64,000 nucleotides of DNA, taken from contig JAGDZU010000004.1 in NCBI GenBank assembly GCA_049115575.1, positions 124,001 through 188,000 on the forward strand, written 5' to 3'. The stretch's first letter is position 1, and every line of letters begins with the position of its first letter. The position numbers and the translations under genes are program-made. The notes beneath the pieces are model-generated. The model was given only the letters and a program-made list of their open reading frames with translations. It made no database searches and was not told the DNA's origin. The stretch comes from JAHEKB01 sp049115575. GTDB lineage: Bacteria; Bacteroidota; Bacteroidia; NS11-12g; UBA9320. Below are positions 8,421-17,051 of this stretch, piece after piece.

Positions 8421-10022
8421 ATGCAACTCGCCAAAAAACTCAATGAATTCTATCCTATAGGCCTTATAGGACTATGCTTATTCCCTCTGCTTGTAGGTTG
8501 CATTATAAATATTGAGCTTGTCACATTTCGAGATGTAATAATTAACCTGATTTGGTTGCCTCTTTTCAGTATTCCTGCACTACTACTCAAGAAAAGCTGG
8601 CCGCTTAGATTAGCCTCTATTATATACTTATTGGTAGGAATAATTGAGATTACTCATTGGGTCATAGTAAAGGGCCCCATTACTGTCACAAGTATACTAG
8701 TTCTTGGAAACACGAACTATCAAGAGGCTTCTGAATTTATGTCTTTGAAAGGAACTCCATGGCTGCTTTTGCTAATTCCTTTTGTTGTCCTATTTGTGAT
8801 GGCTTGGAGATCTACTCCTCAACTGTTAACCTATAAAAGGAAAAAAGTAGTACTGGCATTGGTTAGTTCATTGTCTATTCTTTTCATAGCCGAAAATGCA
8901 TTCAATAACAGATTAGGACGAAAAGGTTCTCCTCAAATCATTAAAGTAGCAACAGCTTTTAACGAACAGATGGATTTCTACAGAGAAGCTAATGTTAAAC
9001 AAGAAGTTAAGCAAGTAACTGCCACTTCAGAAGTGCCTGAGCAGACTTTAGTTCTTGTGATAGGAGAATCACATAGTAAAAATCACATGTCTCTTTATGG
9101 ATATGAAAAAAGAACGACACCACTCTTAGAAAAACGTAATGACATTTATGCTTATACAGATGTAATCGCATCATTCTCAAATACCATTAATGCCATATTG
9201 GCCATGTTGTCTGAAGTGAACGTAGAAAACGATATCAGCATGAAAAGGGCGGTAGACATTATAGATGTCTTTGCATCTGCAGGATTTGAGACCTATTGGA
9301 TATCTAATCAGTCCCCTTTGGGAATTTGGGAAAATCGCATTACAGCGTTTGCCAAGAAATCTCATCATTTAAGTTTTGTTAATCTAACAAGCAATTCATC
9401 TATGGAAACCAATTTTACGGCCTCATATGATGATCGCATTTTTGAGCCCTTTCAAAATATATTGAAGTCAGAACATAAAAAAAAGTTGATTGTACTTCAT
9501 TTGATGGGAAGCCATTCAGCATATGCTAAAAGATATCCTCCAAGTTTTGATGTTTTCAAAGGTGAGGGAGAGCGCAATCGTGTACTAGCGGAATACCACA
9601 ATTCCGTTCTTTATAATGATTTTATTCTGGATAGTATTTTCAATGAACTCCAGACTTACAGCTCCAGAAAACCCAAACAGATAGTATCATGTGTTTATCT
9701 ATCTGACCATGGTGAAAATGTCTATGACGAAGGTGATATCGCAGGGCACGATTATGCTAAATGGGTGCCAAAATCAAATATGGAAATTCCATTATTGTTC
9801 TGGATTTCAGAGTCTTATGCCAGCCTCTGGCCAAAGAAGGCATTGCAAATCCGGTCAAATAGGACAAAGGCATTCATGACCGACGACCTGTTTCACACAT
9901 TAATGGATTTGACTCATATAGAATCGCCATACTTAGACATACAGCGCAGCGTAATTAGCGTTAAATACGACGAAAGTCGAAAACGCATGCTAGAAGACGA
10001 GCAAGACTACGATTTGAAGTAA
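8421..10022 (+). CDS. Phosphoethanolamine-transferase-like membrane sulfatase-fold enzyme
   Basis: The 533-residue protein has five N-terminal membrane segments (within residues 1-165), then a periplasmic alkaline-phosphatase/sulfatase-fold domain. The family residues can be followed: Glu216 in IGESHSKNH, a candidate nucleophile Thr255 in SFSNTINAIL about 40 residues later, and the metal pair Asp429-His430 in LSDHGENVYDEGD. Proteins of the EptA/CptA group move phosphoethanolamine from phosphatidylethanolamine onto lipid A or core sugars. That acceptor is inferred from the family. The start is ATG 8421 rather than an in-frame TTG at 8406 that overlaps the arsC-like gene. Confidence 0.82.
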   Translation: MQLAKKLNEFYPIGLIGLCLFPLLVGCIINIELVTFRDVIINLIWLPLFSIPALLLKKSWPLRLASIIYLLVGIIEITHWVIVKGPITVTSILVLGNTNYQEASEFMSLKGTPWLLLLIPFVVLFVMAWRSTPQLLTYKRKKVVLALVSSLSILFIAENAFNNRLGRKGSPQIIKVATAFNEQMDFYREANVKQEVKQVTATSEVPEQTLVLVIGESHSKNHMSLYGYEKRTTPLLEKRNDIYAYTDVIASFSNTINAILAMLSEVNVENDISMKRAVDIIDVFASAGFETYWISNQSPLGIWENRITAFAKKSHHLSFVNLTSNSSMETNFTASYDDRIFEPFQNILKSEHKKKLIVLHLMGSHSAYAKRYPPSFDVFKGEGERNRVLAEYHNSVLYNDFILDSIFNELQTYSSRKPKQIVSCVYLSDHGENVYDEGDIAGHDYAKWVPKSNMEIPLLFWISESYASLWPKKALQIRSNRTKAFMTDDLFHTLMDLTHIESPYLDIQRSVISVKYDESRKRMLEDEQDYDLK

Positions 10023-10034
10023 TTCATGAATATC

Positions 10035-11672
10035 TTAGTACTTAATGATTTTAGCTCTAAGCAGTTTGCCTGTTTCTACTTCTAAAAACTCAAGTATATA
10101 TACTCCAGAAGGATAAGCCGTAAGGTCAATCTTATTAGAACCTTTAATCAAGTTGATTTTCTGAATCAAATCCGCTCTTGAATTGTAAATAGTGCATTCC
10201 GCATTGGCCACAGCCTCTACTGAAAGTGTATTCAATACGGGATTTGGATAGACTTGAGTCGTTAACAAATCACGAGATTCCACTCCCACCAAGAAGTTCA
10301 GATAAATTATTAATTGATCTGTTAGTATGCAACCGTTGGTATCTGTTACCGTTACTTCTACAGTCGTAGTATCCATATTCAACACTATAGATGAGGTAGT
10401 ATCTCCAGTACTCCAGACATAAGTCATGTATGTAGTATCTATCATGAATATTGGAGTTTGAGTTCTATTGTAGCTCACAGTGGTATCTATATTTGCAAAC
10501 AACTCGGTGGTATCTGTAAAGGCACATTTACTCTCCAACCACAAATCATCCAAATAGAGTGCGGTTCCTTCAGCGGCCTGTTCTGGATTATCGAAAAGCT
10601 TCCGACTACTCATAGCAACAATGTTTAGCTGGTTTACTTTATGAACGGCTGTATCATAACTTATGGGAATATTAAACTTGGTGTATGAGTTGGTTGCGAG
10701 TAAATTTAGTATTCCAAAGAAAACATCGTGTGAAGTATCTTGACTTGCGTCATACACAGATCCAATGATTGCAACCACGCCTGTATCCATTCCAACTGGT
10801 TCATACTTGTAGTAACCACTAAAGTCTGTTGGAATTGCATTGTACTCAAAACCGCCTTTAAAACCTCCAGGACCAGGAGGATCTCCGTTGTATAGCCATC
10901 CCACCTTTGAGCGGTTTTCAATATCAACTGTTACTATTTTAATTGCATATATCCCCGAGCGAGCATCCATTGTTTGTTGAACACTGAATGTATCATTATC
11001 TGCCAAAGACATGAAGTTAACAGAGTTCCATCCTATAGGTTCTTTAGTGACCACAGAATCCCAACTTTCAAAACTATAATTCTGTAAAGCTGCAGGAGTT
11101 GGTCCAGCTGAATTCACAAAAGCAACATCATCAATCAAAATCCAAGTGTTGGGATCAAACACGTTATCATCAAATGGGTCAGTACTAACAACTCCAAAAA
11201 ACACCTCGTTTTGTGAATGAGTAGGAACAGGGAAAGAAAATCTTGTCCATGTATTTACAATACCACTAATTGGCGACATCACCATGGTGGTGTCTGTTGG
11301 TGAATACTTAAAGGTCATTACAAGGGCTGTATCGCCTGCGGGAATATTGCATTTATACCAGCCTGTAACCGAATCAAAATCAGAAGTATAAGGCGCTCCT
11401 CCATCAGGGCCATTTTCTCCAACTGTTCCCATTAAGAAATATCCAAAAGTTGAATCTGCATTATTTCTGAGCTCAATTGCGTGGTTTCCGCTATGAGCAT
11501 CCCCTGATTTATTTACATTCATACTTCCATCTTGAAAATTACTGGTGAGCCAGTACTGCGTGTTTTCAAAATGAAATTTATCAGCCCAATTTTCAAATCC
11601 TCGATTTGGAACATTTTGTGCATTGAGATTTGCAAATAAAAAAAGGCATAGGAGTAGGTAAAGGTTTTTCAT
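10035..11672 (-). CDS. Secreted T9SS cargo with two carbohydrate-binding-like repeats
   Basis: The 545-residue protein starts with a signal peptide (MKNLYLLLCLFLFANLNAQ). Two related domains follow, about 22-190 and 195-385, each beginning with a NxxFExW-type motif (NRGFENWADK, NYSFESWDSV) and ending with a LDDLW or LIDDVAF strand, as in jelly-roll carbohydrate-binding modules. A short PKD/SprB-like segment (WSTGDTTSSIVLNMDTT) comes next. The C-terminal 75 residues (VYPNPVLNTLSVE, then GVYILEFLE and KIIKY) are a T9SS type A sorting tail. It should be exported and attached to the cell surface. The ligand is unknown. A one-mismatch -7 box, GAACTTTG on the minus strand, lies at 11694-11701. Confidence 0.85.
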   Translation of the reverse strand: MKNLYLLLCLFLFANLNAQNVPNRGFENWADKFHFENTQYWLTSNFQDGSMNVNKSGDAHSGNHAIELRNNADSTFGYFLMGTVGENGPDGGAPYTSDFDSVTGWYKCNIPAGDTALVMTFKYSPTDTTMVMSPISGIVNTWTRFSFPVPTHSQNEVFFGVVSTDPFDDNVFDPNTWILIDDVAFVNSAGPTPAALQNYSFESWDSVVTKEPIGWNSVNFMSLADNDTFSVQQTMDARSGIYAIKIVTVDIENRSKVGWLYNGDPPGPGGFKGGFEYNAIPTDFSGYYKYEPVGMDTGVVAIIGSVYDASQDTSHDVFFGILNLLATNSYTKFNIPISYDTAVHKVNQLNIVAMSSRKLFDNPEQAAEGTALYLDDLWLESKCAFTDTTELFANIDTTVSYNRTQTPIFMIDTTYMTYVWSTGDTTSSIVLNMDTTTVEVTVTDTNGCILTDQLIIYLNFLVGVESRDLLTTQVYPNPVLNTLSVEAVANAECTIYNSRADLIQKINLIKGSNKIDLTAYPSGVYILEFLEVETGKLLRAKIIKY

Positions 11673-11815
11673 AGGTCCCGTATTTATTAACTACAAAGTT
11701 CCTTATAGATTAGCCTATTAAAAACTATTTACAACTGAGTTTGGTCAATGCACGAGGTGATATTAGCCAGCAATCTTGATGTTAGCCAGCTAGTACAATT
11801 CAGCCATTTGCTACT

Positions 11816-13105
11816 TTAGGTTATTTCCCAATGCTCTTTGAGATCTACTGGGATTCTAAACATGGCATCTTTGCCAGGTCTATAATGCTTGGAGAGCTGT
11901 GCAATCACTGTTTTTCCAACTTTAGACATTAACTCTTGCAACACAAAATCTTCTCCTTTTTCTTTTAATCTCCCCAATAATCCTCCTAATAAACTAGTAT
12001 GCTTTTTTAAACTTTCATCTTGAGTTCTTTCACTATGTGCTTGAAGACGTTTGTGATACTCATGTAAGTGATTTACGTGGTCCGCGTTTAAACGCGAATT
12101 GTACTCCTGTCTAGCATTTTCACCTGCAGGCATTTCAAACATATCAGGATGATCTTTTCCATAAGTAGGTTCCAACATTTTATAGAAACAATCTGGATAG
12201 TCATCATCTTTGAGCATCTTCTTCATCATATGTAAGATTTGCCTTTCACTCATTAAAAACTTCTTCATGGTTTCTACAAGAGCTTTGCACAACAAAATTC
12301 CTGAATGACTCTCATCTCTGAACAGATGGTTGTAAACCGCATGCTGTAAAGACCAAGCCTCATCCATATTAGAACAGATCAGTTCATCCTTCACCCCCAT
12401 TATTTTACCTATTCTCTTCCAAGTGTGAAACCACGCTTCTTGATCACTTCTAGATAGCTCGTGGCCAAGAACTGGAAGACCTTTGATTATTTCAAGTGAA
12501 AATGTCTGATTTGTAGCAACAAGGTCTTCTTGACTTATCGGCTTGCCCCATGTATGGTCCCATGGATTGTCTTTATCCTCTAAGATTAAATGTCTCATTG
12601 CGGCATGCATTAGTCGCACTTTCAAGGCAATTAATATTCCTTGTTTATCGGGTTCCCACCAATGACCATCCATTACATCAAAAATGAATTGTGCCGTTTC
12701 TATAATTCTTCTTTCGGGTTGGCTAATAAGGAGTTTGGTTATGCGCAAGACATTCGCCGGCTTCTCGGCCATATAAGTATATGGGAGAGATCTAAAAAAT
12801 AGTATCAGACAGAAATCGGGTCCATACTTTTTCCATACCTCGCTGGCTTGTTTAAACATTCTGATGTCTTCATCGGAAAATTCAAAAGCCAACTCGCTTG
12901 TTACAAAGGATCTCATGACCTCGGGCAGGACTGCAGGAACAGCTGAGTCGTTCTTTGCCATCCCTTCGAGGAGAGACCTTAGATTACTCATAGAACTTGA
13001 ATTATAAAGAGATAAAACAGCGCTGTCAGCTGGATCATCCATCTGCTCGCGCAGTTCATTTAAGTTAATGCCTTTCCAACTGAATTGCTCTTTTCTTGCT
13101 TTCAT
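11816..13105 (-). CDS. MpaB/Lcp-family (DUF2236) oxygenase
   Basis: The 429-residue protein carries the DUF2236 core: KVRLMHAAMRHLI near residue 165, then GKPISQEDLVATNQTFSLEI, a long helix with LSRSDQEAWFHTWKRIGKIMGV, and CSNMDEAWSL. This pattern is shared by latex-clearing protein, a heme b dioxygenase cutting polyisoprene, and MpaB of mycophenolic acid synthesis. No signal peptide is visible, so it is probably cytoplasmic or membrane-associated. The substrate cannot be inferred. A possible -7 variant TAGTTTAG lies at 13127-13134. It is downstream of the mscS gene on the same strand. Confidence 0.75.
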   Translation of the reverse strand: MKARKEQFSWKGINLNELREQMDDPADSAVLSLYNSSSMSNLRSLLEGMAKNDSAVPAVLPEVMRSFVTSELAFEFSDEDIRMFKQASEVWKKYGPDFCLILFFRSLPYTYMAEKPANVLRITKLLISQPERRIIETAQFIFDVMDGHWWEPDKQGILIALKVRLMHAAMRHLILEDKDNPWDHTWGKPISQEDLVATNQTFSLEIIKGLPVLGHELSRSDQEAWFHTWKRIGKIMGVKDELICSNMDEAWSLQHAVYNHLFRDESHSGILLCKALVETMKKFLMSERQILHMMKKMLKDDDYPDCFYKMLEPTYGKDHPDMFEMPAGENARQEYNSRLNADHVNHLHEYHKRLQAHSERTQDESLKKHTSLLGGLLGRLKEKGEDFVLQELMSKVGKTVIAQLSKHYRPGKDAMFRIPVDLKEHWEIT

Positions 13106-13126
13106 TTAGTACACTTTAATTGTGGA

Positions 13127-13134
13127 CTAAACTA
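13127..13134 (-). promoter_or_regulatory. Possible variant -7 box of the MpaB-like gene
   Basis: The minus strand reads TAGTTTAG preceded by GCG. The same GCGTAGTTTAG string stands before the metalloprotease gene at 33676-33686, which suggests a recurring variant promoter rather than chance. It ends 21 bases before the ATG. Confidence 0.35.
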
Positions 13135-13169
13135 CGCATAAAAAAAGCCGGAAAAAGAAATAGATGGAT

Positions 13170-14000
13170 TTAGCTCAAGGTTCCAGACTTGATGTGTAAA
13201 TCTCTTTGAGGGAATGGTATTTCAATGTTTGCTTTATCTAGAGCCACTTTGGTAGCCTCATAGCAATCAAAATATACGTCCCAATAGTCCTCAGACTTAC
13301 AAGTTGGTCTTACTGCAAGGTTCACAGAATTATCGCCTAACTCCAAAACACCAACAAACGGTGCAGGATCTTTTAATACTTTAGGGTTGGCATGTAATGC
13401 TTCTAAGATTACTTCCTTTGCTTTGGGAATATCTTCTGAATAGCCAATTCCAGTAACCAAATCAACTCTCATTGTTGGCTCCTTAGAATAATTCACAAGT
13501 TTATCATTGGCAACTACTCCATTAGGTAAAATAGCAGTATTACCTTTAGGAGTGGTTAAGATAGTATTGAAAATGGTTATTGTTTTCACATTTCCCAATT
13601 CACCTTGAGTTTGAATAAGATCTCCCACCTTAAAAGGTTTAAAAATTAAGATAAGTACACCTCCAGCAAAATTAGCTAGGCTGCCTTGCAAGGCGAGTCC
13701 AACTGCTAAACCGGCAGCACCTAATATGGCAACAAAACTCGTGGTTGCAATTCCAACCATACTTGCCACTGAAATAAGCAACAGCGCTTTCAGGGAAAAA
13801 TTGATTAGACTGCTTAAAAATGGAATCAAGGATTCATCCATTTCTCTTTTTATCATTGTGCGCTTAACTAATCTTGTAATACGAGCAATAAGCCAGAATC
13901 CAATTATTAAGGTGAGAATAGCTGTTACAAAACCAGGGCCATTTTCCTTTAAGAATTCAACTGCAAATTCTTTCCATTCAACCATCTTATCTTTATCCAT
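13170..14000 (-). CDS. mscS: Small-conductance mechanosensitive channel, MscS family
   Basis: The 276-residue protein has three membrane segments. The third is rich in Gly and Ala (FVAILGAAGLAVGLALQGSL, about 93-112), followed by ANFAGGVLILIFKPFKVGDLI, the MscS signature that lines the pore. A cytoplasmic beta and alpha/beta domain completes the protein, ending at LHIKSGTLS. It opens under membrane tension to release solutes during osmotic downshift. The start is ATG 14000: upstream in-frame codons to 14093 run through the promoter region shared with pheT. A -33 TTTG, 20-base spacer, TACATTCG box and 4 bases precede the ATG. Confidence 0.93.
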   Translation of the reverse strand: MDKDKMVEWKEFAVEFLKENGPGFVTAILTLIIGFWLIARITRLVKRTMIKREMDESLIPFLSSLINFSLKALLLISVASMVGIATTSFVAILGAAGLAVGLALQGSLANFAGGVLILIFKPFKVGDLIQTQGELGNVKTITIFNTILTTPKGNTAILPNGVVANDKLVNYSKEPTMRVDLVTGIGYSEDIPKAKEVILEALHANPKVLKDPAPFVGVLELGDNSVNLAVRPTCKSEDYWDVYFDCYEATKVALDKANIEIPFPQRDLHIKSGTLS

Positions 14001-14004
14001 AGTG

Positions 14005-14036
14005 CGAATGTATTTGCATATTCCATAATATTCAAA
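14005..14036 (-). promoter_or_regulatory. -33/-7 promoter of mscS abutting the start codon
   Basis: On the minus strand TTTG (14033-14036) is followed by a 20-base spacer and TACATTCG (14005-14012), a TTCG variant of TAnnTTTG. Only 4 bases separate the box from ATG 14000, which predicts a leaderless transcript. Confidence 0.6.
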
Positions 14037-14065
14037 GGATTCGCAATTCAACGTTCGAACTATTC

Positions 14066-14084
14066 TACATTTGTAATACTTTCG
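14066..14084 (+). promoter_or_regulatory. Tandem -7 boxes of the pheT operon
   Basis: TACATTTG at 14066-14073 matches the consensus exactly and ends 20 bases before the pheT ATG. TACTTTCG at 14077-14084 is a variant ending 9 bases before it. Either could start the pheT mRNA. Confidence 0.55.
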
Positions 14085-14093
14085 CCCTTTCAA

Positions 14094-16439
14094 ATGAAGA
14101 TTTCTTACAGCTGGTTAAAAACACTCATTAATACGGACTTAAGCATTGAAGACTTATGTGATAGATTAACTATGAGTGGGCTCGAAGTAGAGCATGTGGA
14201 ACGAATAGAATCTATCAAAGGTGGATTAGAGGGTTTGGTTATTGGTGAGGTATTAGACAAACAGAAACATCCCAATGCAGACAAACTCAGCTTAACCAAA
14301 GTAGACATTGGAAATGGCGAAGCTCTATCTATCGTATGCGGTGCACCAAATGTAGAAACTGGCCAGAAAGTGGTGGTAGCACCTGTTGGTTGTACCATAT
14401 ATCCCAGTGATGGCGAACCATTCACCATTAAGAAAACTAAAATTCGAGGAGAGGAATCGCAAGGCATGTTGTGTGCTGAAGACGAAATCGGATTAGGCTC
14501 TGGGCACGAAGGCATTCTAGTCTTGGATCCTAGTAGTTCAAAGGGTAAAGCAGTGAAAGATCTTTATGATATTGAGACTGACCATCAGATTGAAATTGCT
14601 ATAATTCCCAACCGTGGCGATGCGGTATCCCATCTTGGGGTAGCTAGAGAAATTCAGGCTTTAACTGGCCAGAGGTATAAAAGACCTGGAACTACTTCTT
14701 TTGATGCCCGTGGCCCTATGAGAGTGGACATAGACATCTCCAACAACGATGCATGTCCAAGATATGCGGGTATTAGCATAAGCTCAGTGAAAGTGGCTCC
14801 CTCTCCAGACTGGCTACAGAATAGACTTAAGGGTATAGGCTTAAATCCAATTAACAATGTAGTGGATATAACGAACTACATACAACACGAAATTGGACAA
14901 CCTATCCACGCTTTTGATTTGGACAAGATTGAAGGTCAGCAAATACACGTTCGCAACGCGAATGAGGATGAAAGTTTTATCACCTTAGATGGCGAAGAGA
15001 GAAAATTGAAAGAGTTCAATCTGGTTATTGCAGATGCTCAAAAACCTATGGCCTTAGCAGGAGTTTTAGGTGGGCTTGATTCTGGTGTCACAGACATTAC
15101 TCAAAACATATTCATAGAAAGTGCTTATTTCAACCCTAGTTCTATTAGAAAAACCGCGAAGCATTTCGGAATTAATTCTGACGCATCCTACAGATATGAG
15201 CGGGGTACTGACCCTAACATTATAGAATATGCTCTGAGAAGAGTAGTTAATCTAGTACAAGAGATTTGCGGTGGAGATGTCGCATCTGAGATTGTTGATA
15301 TATATCCCAATCCAATTCCAGACAAAGAAATTGCCATAAAGCTCCAAGACCTCAATAGCTTCACTGGACATACCATAGAAAAAGAAGAGGTGATTGACAT
15401 TCTACAAAACCTCGAAATAAAAATAGCGGCAAACAATGGAGAAAACCTCATGCTACATGTTCCACCTTATAGGCCTGATGTTGACCGACCAGTGGACATA
15501 TATGAGGAAATTCTAAGGATTTACGGTTTTGATAATATTCCAATTCCAAGTAAGGTAAACTACATCCCTTCGGTGATAGAAAAAACAGCTCCCAATAAGC
15601 TACAATCAAAAATTGCCAACTATTTAGCCGACCTCGGTTTTTATGAAATAATTAATAATTCTCTGCACCCAAGTGCCAACTATTCAGAAGAAGAATTAAA
15701 AACAAGCATTAAGATGCTTAACCCACTTAGCCAGGAAATGGATATTCTTAGAATGGATATGATGCATTCTGCCTTGTCTTCCATCAGTTATAATTTGAAT
15801 AGAAAAAACGCTGACCTCAAATTTTTTGAATTCGGGAAGGTGTACCAAAAGATTGATGACAAGTACATAGAGCAAGACGTTCTTCAAATTAGCGCAACAG
15901 GCAAATTGGACAAAGAACATTGGTCTACCAGTGACGCTAAAATTGAACTTCAACACTTAAGAGGGGTAGCACAGAACATATTGACGAAATTGAATATTGG
16001 ACCTAAGCAATTCAAGAAGATCATTAAAATACGAACGGTAGATGGCAAGCTAAAAAAGAGATATGGGCTCAAACAAGAGGTGCATGTCTTGGATTTGGAT
16101 TGGACCAAATGTCTACATCTCAATAATCCTGAGTTTAAATTAACAGATATTCCAAAATTCCCAGTAGTTAGAAGAGATCTTTCATTGATTCTAGACCATA
16201 GTGTTGCATTTACAGACATTAAACAAATTGCAGATCAATCTAGTAAAGGCATGTTGCGTTCATTGAATGTTTTTGATGTTTATAAAGGCAAACCCCTTGA
16301 AGAAAATCAAAAATCAATTTCTCTCGCCTTCTATTTATACAATGAACAAAAGACTATGGAAGACAAAGAGATTGATCATATCATGGAAAAAATGATCAAT
16401 AACTACGAACAAAAACTCAATGCTGTAATTAGAAAATAA
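14094..16439 (+). CDS. pheT: Phenylalanine-tRNA ligase beta subunit
   Basis: PheT forms the alpha2-beta2 enzyme charging tRNA-Phe. The 781-residue protein has the N-terminal MKISYSWLKTLI, a tRNA-binding EMAP-like domain (about 40-150), the B3/B4 editing region, the B5 domain (PNPIPDKEIAIKL onward, near 400) and the C-terminal anticodon-binding FDX-ACB domain beginning around KFPVVRRDLSLIL. Length is normal for Bacteroidota. The coiled-coil gene overlaps its stop by one base (TAATG), so translation of the two is likely coupled. pheS is not in the window, as in many Bacteroidota where the two subunits are unlinked. Confidence 0.97.
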   Translation: MKISYSWLKTLINTDLSIEDLCDRLTMSGLEVEHVERIESIKGGLEGLVIGEVLDKQKHPNADKLSLTKVDIGNGEALSIVCGAPNVETGQKVVVAPVGCTIYPSDGEPFTIKKTKIRGEESQGMLCAEDEIGLGSGHEGILVLDPSSSKGKAVKDLYDIETDHQIEIAIIPNRGDAVSHLGVAREIQALTGQRYKRPGTTSFDARGPMRVDIDISNNDACPRYAGISISSVKVAPSPDWLQNRLKGIGLNPINNVVDITNYIQHEIGQPIHAFDLDKIEGQQIHVRNANEDESFITLDGEERKLKEFNLVIADAQKPMALAGVLGGLDSGVTDITQNIFIESAYFNPSSIRKTAKHFGINSDASYRYERGTDPNIIEYALRRVVNLVQEICGGDVASEIVDIYPNPIPDKEIAIKLQDLNSFTGHTIEKEEVIDILQNLEIKIAANNGENLMLHVPPYRPDVDRPVDIYEEILRIYGFDNIPIPSKVNYIPSVIEKTAPNKLQSKIANYLADLGFYEIINNSLHPSANYSEEELKTSIKMLNPLSQEMDILRMDMMHSALSSISYNLNRKNADLKFFEFGKVYQKIDDKYIEQDVLQISATGKLDKEHWSTSDAKIELQHLRGVAQNILTKLNIGPKQFKKIIKIRTVDGKLKKRYGLKQEVHVLDLDWTKCLHLNNPEFKLTDIPKFPVVRRDLSLILDHSVAFTDIKQIADQSSKGMLRSLNVFDVYKGKPLEENQKSISLAFYLYNEQKTMEDKEIDHIMEKMINNYEQKLNAVIRK

Positions 16440-16723
16440 TGTCTCTAATTGATCGCCTCAACCATATCGAGAACAAGCTCAAATCACTACAAAATGAACG
16501 CAATCAGCTTCAACATGATAACCTTGAGTTAGAGAAGCGAATAGGAGAATTGGAAGCCAAACTTGAAAACTCAAATGCGGCAATTTTAAATTTAGAAGAA
16601 CAGAATAAAATAATTAAACTTGCAGGAGGGCTATCTTCCAATCAAGACAATGAGGCTGTAAGACAGCAAATAGACGACTTGATTAAAGAAGTAGACCACT
16701 GTATAAAATTAGTAAAAAGATAA
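16439..16723 (+). CDS. Small coiled-coil protein between pheT and zapA
   Basis: The 94-residue protein is almost entirely heptad-patterned coiled coil from residue 2 to about 60 (LIDRLNHIENKLKSLQNER and onward). A short Gly-containing break (LAGGLSSNQ) and a second helix ending LIKEVDHCIKLVKR follow. No enzymatic motif is present. It overlaps pheT by one base and lies 13 bases before zapA. Size, charge and position suggest a ZapB-like partner of ZapA in the division ring; that is inference from context and not from sequence identity. Confidence 0.7.
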   Translation: MSLIDRLNHIENKLKSLQNERNQLQHDNLELEKRIGELEAKLENSNAAILNLEEQNKIIKLAGGLSSNQDNEAVRQQIDDLIKEVDHCIKLVKR

Positions 16724-16736
16724 GTTGAACAGACGG

Positions 16737-17012
16737 ATGTCTGAGGAGGAAATATCCATAAAGATTAACATCTGCGATCGCTTTTATCCCCTGAGGATCA
16801 ATGCATCAGAGGAAGAGAATGTGAGGCGCGCAGCGAAAATAATAAACGAGAGAGCCAAGTACTACATTGAAAATTTTTCAGTGCAAGACAAGCAAGATGC
16901 TCTTTCAATGGTCGCTTTAGAATTTGCATCTGAAATGGACGCAAAAACCAAGAGCGAAGATCTAGGTGATGTAGAACAACGGCTCGACGACATAGAGCGA
17001 TTGTTAGATTAA
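16737..17012 (+). CDS. zapA: Cell division protein ZapA
   Basis: The 91-residue protein matches ZapA: an N-terminal beta region (ISIKINICDRFYPLRIN), the EEENVRRAAKIINERAKYY helix and a C-terminal coiled coil. ZapA binds and bundles FtsZ filaments at mid-cell. ATG 16737 is chosen; an in-frame TTG at 16725 is possible but adds only four residues. It sits between the coiled-coil gene and rny, the conserved Bacteroidota order. Confidence 0.9.
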   Translation: MSEEEISIKINICDRFYPLRINASEEENVRRAAKIINERAKYYIENFSVQDKQDALSMVALEFASEMDAKTKSEDLGDVEQRLDDIERLLD

Positions 17013-17051
17013 TCAAGAGTATTTCTCACATCCGCATAAAGAAAAAACCAA

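Noticed and set aside
8421..10022. Ser219 in GESHSKNH looked like a Thr-to-Ser change of the catalytic nucleophile.
   Set aside because: In EptA-type enzymes the nucleophilic Thr lies about 40 residues after this Glu-containing motif. Thr255 is at that place, so the active site appears normal.
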